64,000 bases of DNA, taken from the NCBI RefSeq assembly GCF_021202945.1, contig NZ_JAJOYR010000001.1, positions 2,585,543 to 2,649,542 of the forward strand, read 5' to 3'. The position numbers were made by a program, and so were the translations under genes. This stretch comes from Stenotrophomonas sp. SY1 (lineage in GTDB: Bacteria; Pseudomonadota; Gammaproteobacteria; Xanthomonadales; Xanthomonadaceae). Of this stretch, positions 23,794 through 32,891 are shown one piece after another (position 1 is the first letter of the stretch; each line of letters begins with the position of its first letter). Below the pieces are notes generated by a model that saw only the letters and a list, made by a program, of their open reading frames with translations, searched no databases and was not told where the DNA came from.

Positions 23794-23820
23794 TAAAAAC
23801 GGGCGCCTTGCGGCGCCCGT
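23794..23820 (-). terminator. rho-independent terminator of the rpsF-rpsR-rplI operon
   Basis: Stem ACGGGCGCC / GGCGCCCGT (23799-23820) followed on the minus strand by a short T run, 24 bases past the rplI stop. Confidence 0.88.
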
Positions 23821-23843
23821 TCATTACAACCGGTACGGCAGGA

Positions 23844-24293
23844 TCAGGCGTCGGCTTCGACGATGACCTTGACGGTGGTTTCCACGTCGGCGTGCAGCTT
23901 GACGATGACGTCGTACTCACCGATGTTGCGGAAAGCGCCTTCGCCCAGGATCACTTCGCTCTTGCTCAGCTCCAGGCCGGCAGCGGTGAAGGCTTCAGCG
24001 ATATCGCGCGGGCCAACCGAACCGTACAGCTTGCCTTCGGCCGAAGCGTGCGCACCGATGGTGACGCTGGCGCCTTCGAACTTGGCAGCGCGGCCTTCGG
24101 CGCCGTCATGGGCAGCCTTGGCCTTGGCTTCGTACTCGGCACGCTTGGCTTCGAACTCGGCAACGTTGCTCTCGGTGGCCGGCACGGCCTTGCCCTGCGG
24201 CACGAGGAAGTTACGGCCGTAGCCCGGCTTCACGTCAACCAGGTCGCCCAGGCCGCCGAGGTTGGTCACTTTCTGCAGAAGAATCAGCTTCAT
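23844..24293 (-). CDS. rplI: 50S ribosomal protein L9
   Basis: 149 residues, the same length as E. coli L9. The N-terminal domain signature is intact ([31 protein letters not shown]), followed by the charged connecting helix rich in Ala/Glu/Lys and the C-terminal RNA-binding domain ([14 protein letters not shown]). Structural protein at the base of the L1 stalk. Last gene of the operon; a 169-base gap separates it from rpsR. Confidence 0.97.
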   Translation of the reverse strand: MKLILLQKVTNLGGLGDLVDVKPGYGRNFLVPQGKAVPATESNVAEFEAKRAEYEAKAKAAHDGAEGRAAKFEGASVTIGAHASAEGKLYGSVGPRDIAEAFTAAGLELSKSEVILGEGAFRNIGEYDVIVKLHADVETTVKVIVEADA

Positions 24294-24462
24294 TGGTATT
24301 GCTCCGTTATTCGTTAGCGGCACCGGTGGGCGCCGCAACGCTTGCTGTCCGAATGGACGGGGTTGAGCCAGGAGTAAGTGCCAAGGAGTGAGGAGCGAGA
24401 AAAAGCGATGCCCTCTCGTTCCTCACTTCCTGCGGCGCAAGCGCCGCCACTCACATCTGAAC

Positions 24463-24693
24463 TCAGACGTCGTGGTTGTCCGTGTACGGGATCAGGGCCA
24501 GGAAACGGGCGCGCTTGACGGCCGTTGCCAGCTGGCGCTGGTACTTGGACTTGGTGCCGGTGACGCGGCTCGGAACGATCTTGCCGTTCTCGGTCAGGTA
24601 CTGGCGCAGGGTGTTGAGATCCTTGTAATCGATCTCTTTCACGCCTTCAGCGGTGAACTTGCAGAACTTGCGGCGACGGAAGAACTTGGACAT
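24463..24693 (-). CDS. rpsR: 30S ribosomal protein S18
   Basis: 76 residues, standard size. S18 signature [21 protein letters not shown] near the C-terminus and basic [10 protein letters not shown] at the start. Binds 16S rRNA with S6. It starts 11 bases after rpsF, so the priB gene that lies between them in enterobacteria is missing here. Confidence 0.97.
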   Translation of the reverse strand: MSKFFRRRKFCKFTAEGVKEIDYKDLNTLRQYLTENGKIVPSRVTGTKSKYQRQLATAVKRARFLALIPYTDNHDV

Positions 24694-24704
24694 GAGTGTG
24701 CTCC

Positions 24705-25139
24705 TTATTCAGCAGAAGCAGCGGCGTCGTCGCCGGCTTCGTCATTGGTGGAAGTGGCACCTTCTTCGTCGTCGCGACGACGGCGCTCGCCACGCTCGGG
24801 CTTGTCGCCCTTCTCGTCCTTGCTCTTCATGATCAGCGACTGCTCGGTGTCAGCCTCGTCACGCTTGATGACCAGGTTGCGCAGCACGGCGTCGTTGAAG
24901 CGGAAGCTTTCGGTCAGTTCGTTCAGAACCGACTGGTCGGCTTCGATGTTCATCAGAACATAGTGGGCCTTGACCAGGTTCTGGATCGGGTAAGCCAGCT
25001 GGCGGCGGCCCCAATCTTCCAGACGGTGGATGGTGCCGTTGCCGGCTTCGACCAGCGCCTTGTAGCGCTCGATCATGGCGGGAACCTGTTCGCTCTGGTC
25101 CGGGTGGACCAGGAACACGACTTCGTAATGACGACTCAT
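24705..25139 (-). CDS. rpsF: 30S ribosomal protein S6
   Basis: 144 residues. S6 core with [18 protein letters not shown] and [21 protein letters not shown]. The C-terminal tail of about 40 residues is highly charged and low in complexity ([10 protein letters not shown], then acidic), longer than the E. coli tail; such tails are sites for RimK glutamylation in other bacteria, though the final residue here is a single Glu after an Ala/Ser stretch. Lead gene of rpsF-rpsR-rplI. Confidence 0.96.
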   Translation of the reverse strand: MSRHYEVVFLVHPDQSEQVPAMIERYKALVEAGNGTIHRLEDWGRRQLAYPIQNLVKAHYVLMNIEADQSVLNELTESFRFNDAVLRNLVIKRDEADTEQSLIMKSKDEKGDKPERGERRRRDDEEGATSTNDEAGDDAAASAE

Positions 25140-25388
25140 GTTTTCATACCTTTCGGATGTAGCCCTTGCGGGCCGGACAGCCCCCCGCCGTGGATTGCGG
25201 TGGGGCAAGGATTCCAACGCCGTGGCGCAGGAAGCCGAGCATTATCCACCCAGACGGCACCCCAGGCAAGGTAACGGGCCACCTTGTCCTGAACGCAGTG
25301 TTCACCGGACGACCCTGCCAGTGGGGCCGCACTGCTGCGGCGCAGCAGTACAATCCGTAACCGCTTCCACGCTGCATCCGGATCCGAC

Positions 25389-26606
25389 GTGACCTCACTG
25401 CCCTCCCTGGCCCAAACCCTGAGTCCGCGCCAGCGCACCTTCATTCTCCTTGCCCTGTCCCTGGGCGGCTTCGCGATTGGCACCAGCGAGTTCGCCAGCA
25501 TGGGCCTGATGCTGGAAATCAGCCGTGGACTGGGCATCGGCGAAGCCCAGGTGGGCCACCTGATCAGCGCCTACGCCATCGGCGTGGTGGTTGGCGCACC
25601 ATTGCTGGCCTTCGCCGGCGCCAGCGTCCGCCGCCGCACCCTGCTGCTATGGCTGATGGGCTTCTACGCGGCCGGCAACCTGGCCAGCGCACTGGCCCCC
25701 AGCTATCCCACGATGCTGCTGGCCCGCTTCGTCGCCGGCCTGCCGCACGGCGCCTACTTCGGCGTGGCGATGCTGGTCGCCGCCTCGATCAGCCCGCCCG
25801 AACAGCGCGGCACGGCAGTGTCCAAGGTACTGATGGGGCTGTCGATCGCCATCCTGGTCGGCAACCCGCTGACCACCTGGCTGGGCCAGCAGTTCAGTTG
25901 GCGCACGGCCTTCGCCCTGGTCAGCGTGTTGGCAGTGACCACGGTGGTGATGGTCGCGCGCCACCTGCAACCAGACCCGAACGAGGTCCGCACCAGCCCG
26001 ATGCGCGAACTGCGCGCCTTCAACCGCACCCAGGTGTGGCTGGCGCTGGCCATCGGCGCGATCGGCTTCGCCGGCATGTTCTGCGTCTTCACCTACTTGG
26101 CGCCGACCCTGGTCAACGTCACCGGTATCAATGAGCGCTGGATGCCGGTGGCAGTGGGCCTGTTCGGCGTGGGCTCGATCCTGGGCAACATGGCCGGCGG
26201 CTGGCTGGTGGACCGGCTGCAGTTCCGGGCGGCCGGCGTGCTGTTGGCGTGGTCGATCGTGGTCCTGCTGCTGTACCCGCTGGCCGCGCATTCGATCTGG
26301 GCGATGCCGCTGGCGATCATCGCCGTCGGCACGATGGGCGCCCTGGCCACCATCCTGCAGACCCGCCTGATGGACGCTGCTGGCGAGGCGCAAACCCTGG
26401 CTGCCGCCTCCAACCATGCCGCCTTCAACACCGCCAATGCGCTCGGCCCCTGGTTGGGCGGCATGGCCATCGGCGCCGGTTTCGGCCACGCCTCCACCGG
26501 CTATGTGGGTGCCGCGACGGCTGCTGCCGGCCTGTTGTTGTGGGGGTTGGCGGTCGCGCTGGAGCGACGGAGCGCGGCGGCAGCAGAGGTTGCCTGCGCC
26601 GACTGA
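25389..26606 (+). CDS. MFS transporter, AraJ-like DHA1 family
   Basis: 405 residues, about 12 membrane helices. The opening LALSLGGFAIGTSEFASMGLM and the loop 2-3 region VRRRTLLLW, plus RFVAGLPHGAYFG in helix 4/5, mark the AraJ/YdhP branch of the drug:proton antiporters. These export drugs, sugars or metabolites by proton exchange; the substrate cannot be told from sequence. The start is GTG. It is convergent with iscA, sharing a repeat and a two-way hairpin terminator. Confidence 0.88.
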   Translation: MTSLPSLAQTLSPRQRTFILLALSLGGFAIGTSEFASMGLMLEISRGLGIGEAQVGHLISAYAIGVVVGAPLLAFAGASVRRRTLLLWLMGFYAAGNLASALAPSYPTMLLARFVAGLPHGAYFGVAMLVAASISPPEQRGTAVSKVLMGLSIAILVGNPLTTWLGQQFSWRTAFALVSVLAVTTVVMVARHLQPDPNEVRTSPMRELRAFNRTQVWLALAIGAIGFAGMFCVFTYLAPTLVNVTGINERWMPVAVGLFGVGSILGNMAGGWLVDRLQFRAAGVLLAWSIVVLLLYPLAAHSIWAMPLAIIAVGTMGALATILQTRLMDAAGEAQTLAAASNHAAFNTANALGPWLGGMAIGAGFGHASTGYVGAATAAAGLLLWGLAVALERRSAAAAEVACAD

Positions 26607-26629
26607 CACGCGGCATCGGGAGCGGAAAG

Positions 26630-26680
26630 CCCCTCATCCGCCCCTCCGGGACACCTTGCTCCCGCATGCGGGAGAAGGGA
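26630..26680. repeat. dispersed intergenic repeat, copy 1
   Basis: CCCTCATCCGCCCCTCCGGG followed by CTCCCGCATGCGGGAG: a short palindrome with a flanking GC-rich block. A related copy lies at 30931-30980 (about three quarters of positions agree by eye), showing that this is a dispersed repeat family distinct from the GTAG elements. Confidence 0.65.
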
Positions 26681-26723
26681 ATTGCGGCGGCGCCCCTGGG
26701 CAACGGGGCATTCGGCAGCATCA

Positions 26724-26756
26724 AAAAGGCCGGCCACCTCGCGGTGCCGGCCTTCT
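26724..26756. terminator. bidirectional hairpin terminator between MFS gene and iscA
   Basis: Stem AAGGCCGGC / GCCGGCCTT around an 11-base loop. Read on the minus strand it ends in TTTTT, so it best serves iscA; on the plus strand the T run is poor. Confidence 0.8.
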
Positions 26757-26779
26757 GCATTCCTGAACGGACAGATCGC

Positions 26780-27118
26780 TCAGCGATGCATGTCGTCGGT
26801 GGTGAAGCTCTCGCCGCAGCCGCATTCGGCCGCCGCGTTGGGGTTCTTGAACGTGAACGTCTCGCTCAGGCCCTGCTTGCCGTAGTCGATCTCGGTACCG
26901 TCCACCAGCGGCAGGCTCTGTGCATCCACATAGATGCGCACCCCATCCTGCTCGAATACGGTGTCGCCTTCACGCTGATCCTTGGCCAGATCGGTGATAT
27001 GGCCCCAACCGGAACACCCGGTACGGGTCACGCCAAAACGCAGCCCCAAGGCACCAGGAGTGCTGGCGACGAAGCGCAGGACGCGGGAATGGGCGATAGG
27101 TGTCAGGTGAACAGCCAT
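26780..27118 (-). CDS. iscA: iron-sulfur cluster assembly A-type carrier (IscA family)
   Basis: 112 residues. The three cluster/iron-binding cysteines of A-type carriers are present: Cys35 (TRTGCSGWG), Cys99 and Cys101 (ECGCGESF), exactly the E. coli IscA positions. It carries Fe-S clusters or iron to target apoproteins. No other isc or suf genes are adjacent, so it is a stand-alone copy; ErpA or SufA identity is not excluded. Divergent from asnS across 150 bases. Confidence 0.88.
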   Translation of the reverse strand: MAVHLTPIAHSRVLRFVASTPGALGLRFGVTRTGCSGWGHITDLAKDQREGDTVFEQDGVRIYVDAQSLPLVDGTEIDYGKQGLSETFTFKNPNAAAECGCGESFTTDDMHR

Positions 27119-27268
27119 GAAGCGGGACTCCGGCAGAATTACGACGTGATTATAGATGTGGGCGGCTGACCGGGATCGCAAGCATTGATAAATGCCTCGC
27201 ACGGGCGCCGTTACAGCCGCTAAAATCTCGCATTCACAGATCGAGTCGATCGACAGAGGATTCAAGAC

Positions 27269-28663
<1,395 letters not shown>

Positions 28664-28679
28664 TAACGAGGAGCAGGTG

Positions 28680-28772
28680 ATGCGAAACCAGGAACCGGCA
28701 AAGGCGACGTCATTGCACGAACCCGCAGTTCATCCGTTCCTGGTTTCCGCTCACCGGCCTGTGGCCGCATGA
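28680..28772 (+). CDS. small ORF, 30 residues, unknown
   Basis: A candidate gene only 31 codons long. It begins 16 bases after the asnS stop with a strong GAGGAG ribosome-binding sequence seven bases before its ATG, and its stop overlaps the next start by ATGA. The peptide (MRNQEPAKATSLHEPAVHPF...) has no membrane segment and no recognisable family. It may act as a leader that couples translation of the following membrane-protein gene, or may make a real small protein; homologue conservation would decide. Confidence 0.45.
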   Translation: MRNQEPAKATSLHEPAVHPFLVSAHRPVAA

Positions 28773-29074
28773 CGCTGTTCCTGGCCCTGTGCTTCGTCGG
28801 CGTGGCCATCGCCGGGCTCAGCGCGTTCCTGATCTTCTGGCCGCTGACCCTGGTTCACATCCGCGACCGGCATCCGGCACTGGCATCGGAATTCGGTGCC
28901 GGCGCCTTCCTCAAGCCCGACAGCCTGCGCTGGCTGCTGGGCGGTGGCTTCAACCGCATCGCCGACCACTCCCTGTCCGGCCTGGCCACGCCCGCACGCA
29001 TTGCCTTGCTGGTCATGCTGGGTGGCCTGGGCATGGCGTTGGCGCTCTGGCTCTACTCCCTGGCATTGAAATGA
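28769..29074 (+). CDS. small inner-membrane protein, unknown
   Basis: 101 residues. Two strongly hydrophobic segments, one at the N-terminus (LFLALCFVGVAIAGLSAFLIF) and one at the C-terminus (ARIALLVMLGGLGMALALWLY), with a charged connecting region (HIRDRHPALASEFG). A two-pass membrane protein; no family recognised. ATGA overlaps both sides tie it to the small ORF before and the acidic protein after. Confidence 0.65.
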   Translation: MTLFLALCFVGVAIAGLSAFLIFWPLTLVHIRDRHPALASEFGAGAFLKPDSLRWLLGGGFNRIADHSLSGLATPARIALLVMLGGLGMALALWLYSLALK

Positions 29075-29385
29075 ACGACTTCGACACCCCCATCGACCAG
29101 TGGTGGCTGGCCCAACTCGGCAACACCCTGATCTGGGCACGCCTGCGCGTGCGTCCGGCTGGTACCGCCGAGGTTCTGGACAGCGACGGCAACACGCTCA
29201 GCTACGACAGCGAGGACACGGCCCGCGCGCAGTTGTTCGACGCCGAATTCGTCGCCTATGACGGCCTGGACGAGGAAGACGCACTCATGCGCGGCTTCTC
29301 GTTGCACGAAGTGCAGCCGCCGCAGGCCGAAAGCGATGAGGCACTGCACGGACGCATGGTCCAGTTGCTCGGCGCACGCGCCTGA
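29071..29385 (+). CDS. small acidic hypothetical protein
   Basis: 104 residues, soluble and acidic (runs such as DSEDTAR, DEEDALM). No signal peptide and no recognised family. It starts inside the stop of the preceding membrane-protein gene and ends nine bases before the PaiB-like gene. The only clue to function is this position. Confidence 0.65.
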   Translation: MNDFDTPIDQWWLAQLGNTLIWARLRVRPAGTAEVLDSDGNTLSYDSEDTARAQLFDAEFVAYDGLDEEDALMRGFSLHEVQPPQAESDEALHGRMVQLLGARA

Positions 29386-29394
29386 GGCCACACC

Positions 29395-30027
29395 ATGTTC
29401 AGCCCCCGCGCCTTCGCCGAAACCGACCTGCGCTGGCTGGACCGTCTGTTCGCGCGTGATCCGTTCGTAACCCTGCTGACGGTGGGCGCCGATGGCCTGC
29501 CCGAGGCCAGCCGCCTGCCGGTGCTGTACCGCCGCCGGGATCAGCACATCGAGCTGTCCGGCCACTGGGCCAGGCCCAATCCACAGGCCCGCCGAACCGG
29601 TCCTGCCAAGGTGCTGGTGGATGGCCCACATGGCTACGTATCGGCCAGCTGGTATCTGGACAAGGAAAGCGCTGCGCGCGTGCCGACCTGGAACTACGCG
29701 GCAGCCGAACTGGTAGGCCAACTGCACACCTTCACCGACGAGGCCGCACTGAGCGAGCTGATGCAGCAGATCAGCGATTCGTTTGAAGCCAGCGTCGGCC
29801 AGGCATGGCAGTTCGAACCGGAACGTGACGACCACCGCCGCCAGCTGCGCGGAATCGTCGGCTTCCGCTTCAGCGTCGAGCAGGCGCAGATCACCGCCAA
29901 GCTCAGCCAGAACCACCCCGAGGCCAACCAGCTGGCGGTGATCGAGGCGCTTGATGCGCTGAGTTCCGCCCGCGCCAGTGAACTGGCGCAATGGATGCGC
30001 CTGCACCGCGCCGCAGCGGACGGCTGA
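29395..30027 (+). CDS. FMN-binding PaiB-like regulator/flavoprotein
   Basis: 210 residues resembling the PaiB family (FMN-binding split barrel). Conserved segments: the N-terminus FSPRAFAETDLRWLDRLF, the barrel strand VTLLTVGADGLPEASRLPVLY, the VDGPHGYVSASWY segment and VPTWNYAAAELVG. PaiB of Bacillus is named as a negative regulator of sporulation and protease genes, but no DNA-binding domain is visible here, and the proteins probably bind flavin or haem-like cofactors. Function in this organism unknown. Confidence 0.8.
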   Translation: MFSPRAFAETDLRWLDRLFARDPFVTLLTVGADGLPEASRLPVLYRRRDQHIELSGHWARPNPQARRTGPAKVLVDGPHGYVSASWYLDKESAARVPTWNYAAAELVGQLHTFTDEAALSELMQQISDSFEASVGQAWQFEPERDDHRRQLRGIVGFRFSVEQAQITAKLSQNHPEANQLAVIEALDALSSARASELAQWMRLHRAAADG

Positions 30028-30099
30028 TCCGCCCCGTTTCCCGCGACGTCGCTCTGCGTGAGCGGCGCCTCCCCGCACACGATCGCAAGGAAACCACCC

Positions 30100-30762
30100 A
30101 TGACCGACATCCCCAAGCTGCTCCAGAACAACCGCAACTGGGCCGAACGCATCCTCAAGGAAGATCCTGAGTTCTTCCACGAACTGGCCAAACAGCAGAA
30201 CCCTGAGTACCTGTGGATCGGTTGCTCGGATTCGCGCGTGCCGGCCAACCAGATCATCGGCATGCCGCCCGGCGGCGTGTTCGTACACCGCAACGTCGCC
30301 AACGTGGTGGTGCATACCGATCTGAACTGCCTGAGCGTGATCCAGTTCGCCGTGGACCAGCTCAAGGTCAAACACATCCTGATCGTCGGCCATTACGGCT
30401 GTGGCGGTGTGCATGCCGCACTCAACAACACCCGCGTGGGCCTGGCCGACAACTGGCTGCGTCATGTCGGCGACGTGGCACAGAAGCATTCGGACATCCT
30501 CAACAACATCGAGGAGCCGGAGATCCGCCATGCCCGCCTGTGCGAGCTCAACGTGATCGAGCAGGTGGTCAACCTGTGCAACACCACGGTCATCCAGGAT
30601 GCCTGGGGCCGCGGCCAGAAACTGTTGATCCACGGCTGGGTCTACAGCCTGCGTGACGGCCTGGTGCGCGAAATGGGCATCGACGTCGGTAGCCCCGAAG
30701 AGCTGGAACCGGCCTATCAGAAGGCGTTGTCGCACGTGCCACGCAAGGGCAAGCGCGACTGA
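30100..30762 (+). CDS. can: beta-class carbonic anhydrase
   Basis: 220 residues. Zinc ligands Cys42, His98 and Cys101, with Asp44 of the GCSDSR motif, sit at the same positions as in E. coli Can; the second motif is VGHYGCGGV. Catalyses CO2/bicarbonate interconversion for carboxylation reactions and pH balance. It is 72 bases after the PaiB-like gene, so co-transcription with the asnS run is possible but not certain. Confidence 0.95.
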   Translation: MTDIPKLLQNNRNWAERILKEDPEFFHELAKQQNPEYLWIGCSDSRVPANQIIGMPPGGVFVHRNVANVVVHTDLNCLSVIQFAVDQLKVKHILIVGHYGCGGVHAALNNTRVGLADNWLRHVGDVAQKHSDILNNIEEPEIRHARLCELNVIEQVVNLCNTTVIQDAWGRGQKLLIHGWVYSLRDGLVREMGIDVGSPEELEPAYQKALSHVPRKGKRD

Positions 30763-30781
30763 GTCCGTTGGCCTCCGCTTG

Positions 30782-30810
30782 AACCCCTCTTCCGTGAATG
30801 GCGAGGGGTT
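30782..30810. terminator. hairpin after the carbonic anhydrase gene
   Basis: AACCCCTC / GAGGGGTT stem with a 13-base loop, 19 bases after the can stop. No T run follows, so it is a weak or rho-assisted terminator at best. Confidence 0.45.
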
Positions 30811-30930
30811 CTGGCACGGGCAAGGCGAAGCAATCTCACCTTCAACCTCCAATGCTGGTGAAGGTAGTTCACCAAACCGGCGCGTGGCGACGCGTTCACC
30901 AGCACAACGCCTCAAGGTGAATTGGGGCGC

Positions 30931-30980
30931 CCCCTTATCCGCCCCTTCGGGGCACCTTCTCCCGCAGGCGTGAGAAGGGA
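30931..30980. repeat. dispersed intergenic repeat, copy 2
   Basis: Second copy of the element at 26630-26680: CCCTTATCCGCCCCTTCGGG followed by CACCTTCTCCCGC and GAGAAGGG. It lies just upstream of haaO, within the region where its promoter would be. Confidence 0.65.
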
Positions 30981-31006
30981 CAGCTCAAAGCCAAGGCAAG
31001 GTTCCC

Positions 31007-31534
31007 ATGCTCGCAATGCCCATCAACCTGCACGCCTGGATCGAAGAGCACCGTCACCTGCTGAAACCGCCGGTCGGCAACAAGATGATCGAGAACGGTG
31101 ACTTCATCATCATGGTGGTGGGCGGCCCCAACAACCGCAGCGACTTCCATTGGGACGAAGGCCCGGAGTGGTTCCATCAGCTCGAAGGTGAAATGGTGCT
31201 GCGGGTACAGGAAAACGGTGCGGTACGCGACATCCCGATCCGCGCTGGCGAGATATTCCTGCTGCCTCCGCGCGTGCCGCACTCGCCGCAGCGCATGCCC
31301 GGCTCGGTCGGCCTGGTGGTAGAGCGCAAGCGGCTGGAGCATGAACTGGATGGATTCATGTGGTTCTGCCCCAACTGCAACCACAAGATCTACGAAGAGT
31401 TCTTCCCGCTGAAGAACATCGAAACCGATCTACCCAAGGTATTCGACCGGTTCCATTCGTCACTGGAAAACCGCACCTGCACGCAGTGCGGCACGGTGCA
31501 TCCGCTGCCGCAACCGGTTGCCAGCGAAAGCTGA
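31007..31534 (+). CDS. haaO: 3-hydroxyanthranilate 3,4-dioxygenase
   Basis: 175 residues, cupin fold. Catalytic iron ligands are His48 and Glu54 in [20 protein letters not shown] and His92 in RVPHSPQR. A second, rubredoxin-like iron site uses Cys121, Cys124, Cys158 and Cys161, as in the Cupriavidus enzyme. It opens 3-hydroxyanthranilate to the precursor of quinolinate. The ATG at 31007 is chosen; an ATG three codons later is possible. It leads the kynurenine genes kynU and kmo. Confidence 0.94.
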   Translation: MLAMPINLHAWIEEHRHLLKPPVGNKMIENGDFIIMVVGGPNNRSDFHWDEGPEWFHQLEGEMVLRVQENGAVRDIPIRAGEIFLLPPRVPHSPQRMPGSVGLVVERKRLEHELDGFMWFCPNCNHKIYEEFFPLKNIETDLPKVFDRFHSSLENRTCTQCGTVHPLPQPVASES

Positions 31535-31598
31535 GCACGGGCGGCAGGCAGGCCCGGGCGGGTACACTGCGGAATCATTCTCGACACGCCCGCCACCG

Positions 31599-32873
31599 AT
31601 GAACGAAACCCTGTCACTGGCTCACGCCACCGCACTTGATGCTGCCGATCCGCTGCGCCATCTGCGCGGGCAGTACCTGATCCCGCAGCACAACGGCGCT
31701 GACCAGACCTACTTCGTCGGCAACTCGCTGGGCCTGCAGCCCAAGGGCGCGAAGGCAATGGTGCAGGAAGTGATGGACCTGTGGGCGAGCATCGCCGTGG
31801 AAGGCCATTTCACCGGGCCCACCCACTGGATGAACTATCACCGTCTGGTGCGTGATTCGCTGGCCCGCGTGGTCGGCGCGCTGCCCGGCGAAGTGGTGGC
31901 TATGAACACGCTGAGCGTGAACCTGCACCTGATGATGGTCAGCTTCTACCGGCCCAGCCAGCAGCGCCCGGCCATCCTGATGGAAGCCGGCGCGTTCCCG
32001 ACCGACCGTCATGCGGTCGAAGCGCAGATCCGCTTCCACGGCTTCAATCCGGAAACAGATCTGATCGAAGTACAGCCCGATGAAGCCAACGGCACCATTT
32101 CGATGGCTGCGATCGAGCGCGCCATCGCTGAACATGGCGCGCGCGTGGCGCTGGTGCTGTGGCCCGGCGTGCAGTACCGCACCGGCCAGGTGTTCGACTT
32201 GGACGCCATCACCCGGCTCGCCCGCGCGCAGGGCGCCAACATCGGTTTCGACCTGGCCCACTCGGTCGGCAACGTGCCGCTGGCGCTGCATGACATCGCG
32301 CCGGACTTCGCCGTGTGGTGCCATTACAAGTACCTCAACGCAGGCCCTGGCGCGGTGGCCGGCTGTTTCGTGCACGAGCGCCACGCCAATGACACCTCGC
32401 TGCCGCGTTTCGCCGGCTGGTGGGGCCATGAGCAGGCCACCCGCTTCCAGATGGCGCCGCAGTTCGTGCCGGAGCTGGGTGCCGAAGGCTGGCAGCTGAG
32501 CAATCCGCCGGTGCTGGGCCTGGCACCGCTGCGCGCGTCTCTGGCGCTGTTCGACGAGGCCGGCATGCCGGCGCTGCGCGACAAGTCGCTGCAACTGACC
32601 GGCTACCTGGAAACGATGGTGCGTGCGCGTCTGGCCCCGGTGCTGGACATCATCACCCCGGCCGAACCGGAGCGTCGTGGCTGCCAGCTTTCGCTGCGCG
32701 TCAGCGGTGGTCGTGCGCAGGGGCGCTCGCTGTTTGAATACCTGCAGGCGGCCGGCGTGCTGGGCGACTGGCGCGAGCCCGATGTGATCCGCATCTCGCC
32801 CACGCCGATGTACAACGGCTATGGCGACATCCACCGCTTCGTCGAAGAAGTGGAACGCTGGGCCGCGGCCTGA
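31599..32873 (+). CDS. kynU: kynureninase
   Basis: 424 residues, PLP-dependent fold type I. The Schiff-base lysine is Lys244 in WCHYKYLNAGPGAVAG, preceded by the PLP-pyridine Asp in IGFDLAHSVGN. Hydrolyses 3-hydroxykynurenine (and kynurenine) to 3-hydroxyanthranilate and alanine, feeding HaaO. It begins 64 bases after haaO and ends 18 bases before kmo. Confidence 0.95.
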   Translation: MNETLSLAHATALDAADPLRHLRGQYLIPQHNGADQTYFVGNSLGLQPKGAKAMVQEVMDLWASIAVEGHFTGPTHWMNYHRLVRDSLARVVGALPGEVVAMNTLSVNLHLMMVSFYRPSQQRPAILMEAGAFPTDRHAVEAQIRFHGFNPETDLIEVQPDEANGTISMAAIERAIAEHGARVALVLWPGVQYRTGQVFDLDAITRLARAQGANIGFDLAHSVGNVPLALHDIAPDFAVWCHYKYLNAGPGAVAGCFVHERHANDTSLPRFAGWWGHEQATRFQMAPQFVPELGAEGWQLSNPPVLGLAPLRASLALFDEAGMPALRDKSLQLTGYLETMVRARLAPVLDIITPAEPERRGCQLSLRVSGGRAQGRSLFEYLQAAGVLGDWREPDVIRISPTPMYNGYGDIHRFVEEVERWAAA

Positions 32874-32891
32874 GCCAACGGACGTATTGAA

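Larger units (their letters stand above)
23509..23843. other. non-coding gap between smc and rplI
   Basis: 335 bases. It holds the smc promoter region, two GTAG-type palindromes (listed separately) and the rplI terminator. A TTCCGG-rich stretch next to smc could fold but shows no clear regulatory motif. No gene is supportable. Confidence 0.6.

Noticed and set aside
29395..30027. Transcriptional repressor call for the PaiB-like protein
   Set aside because: No DNA-binding motif is visible; the family name comes from a Bacillus gene, so only the flavin-barrel assignment is kept.
29053..30915. Minus-strand frame of 620 codons opposite the PaiB-like and can genes
   Set aside because: Antisense to two well-supported genes, with no domain.
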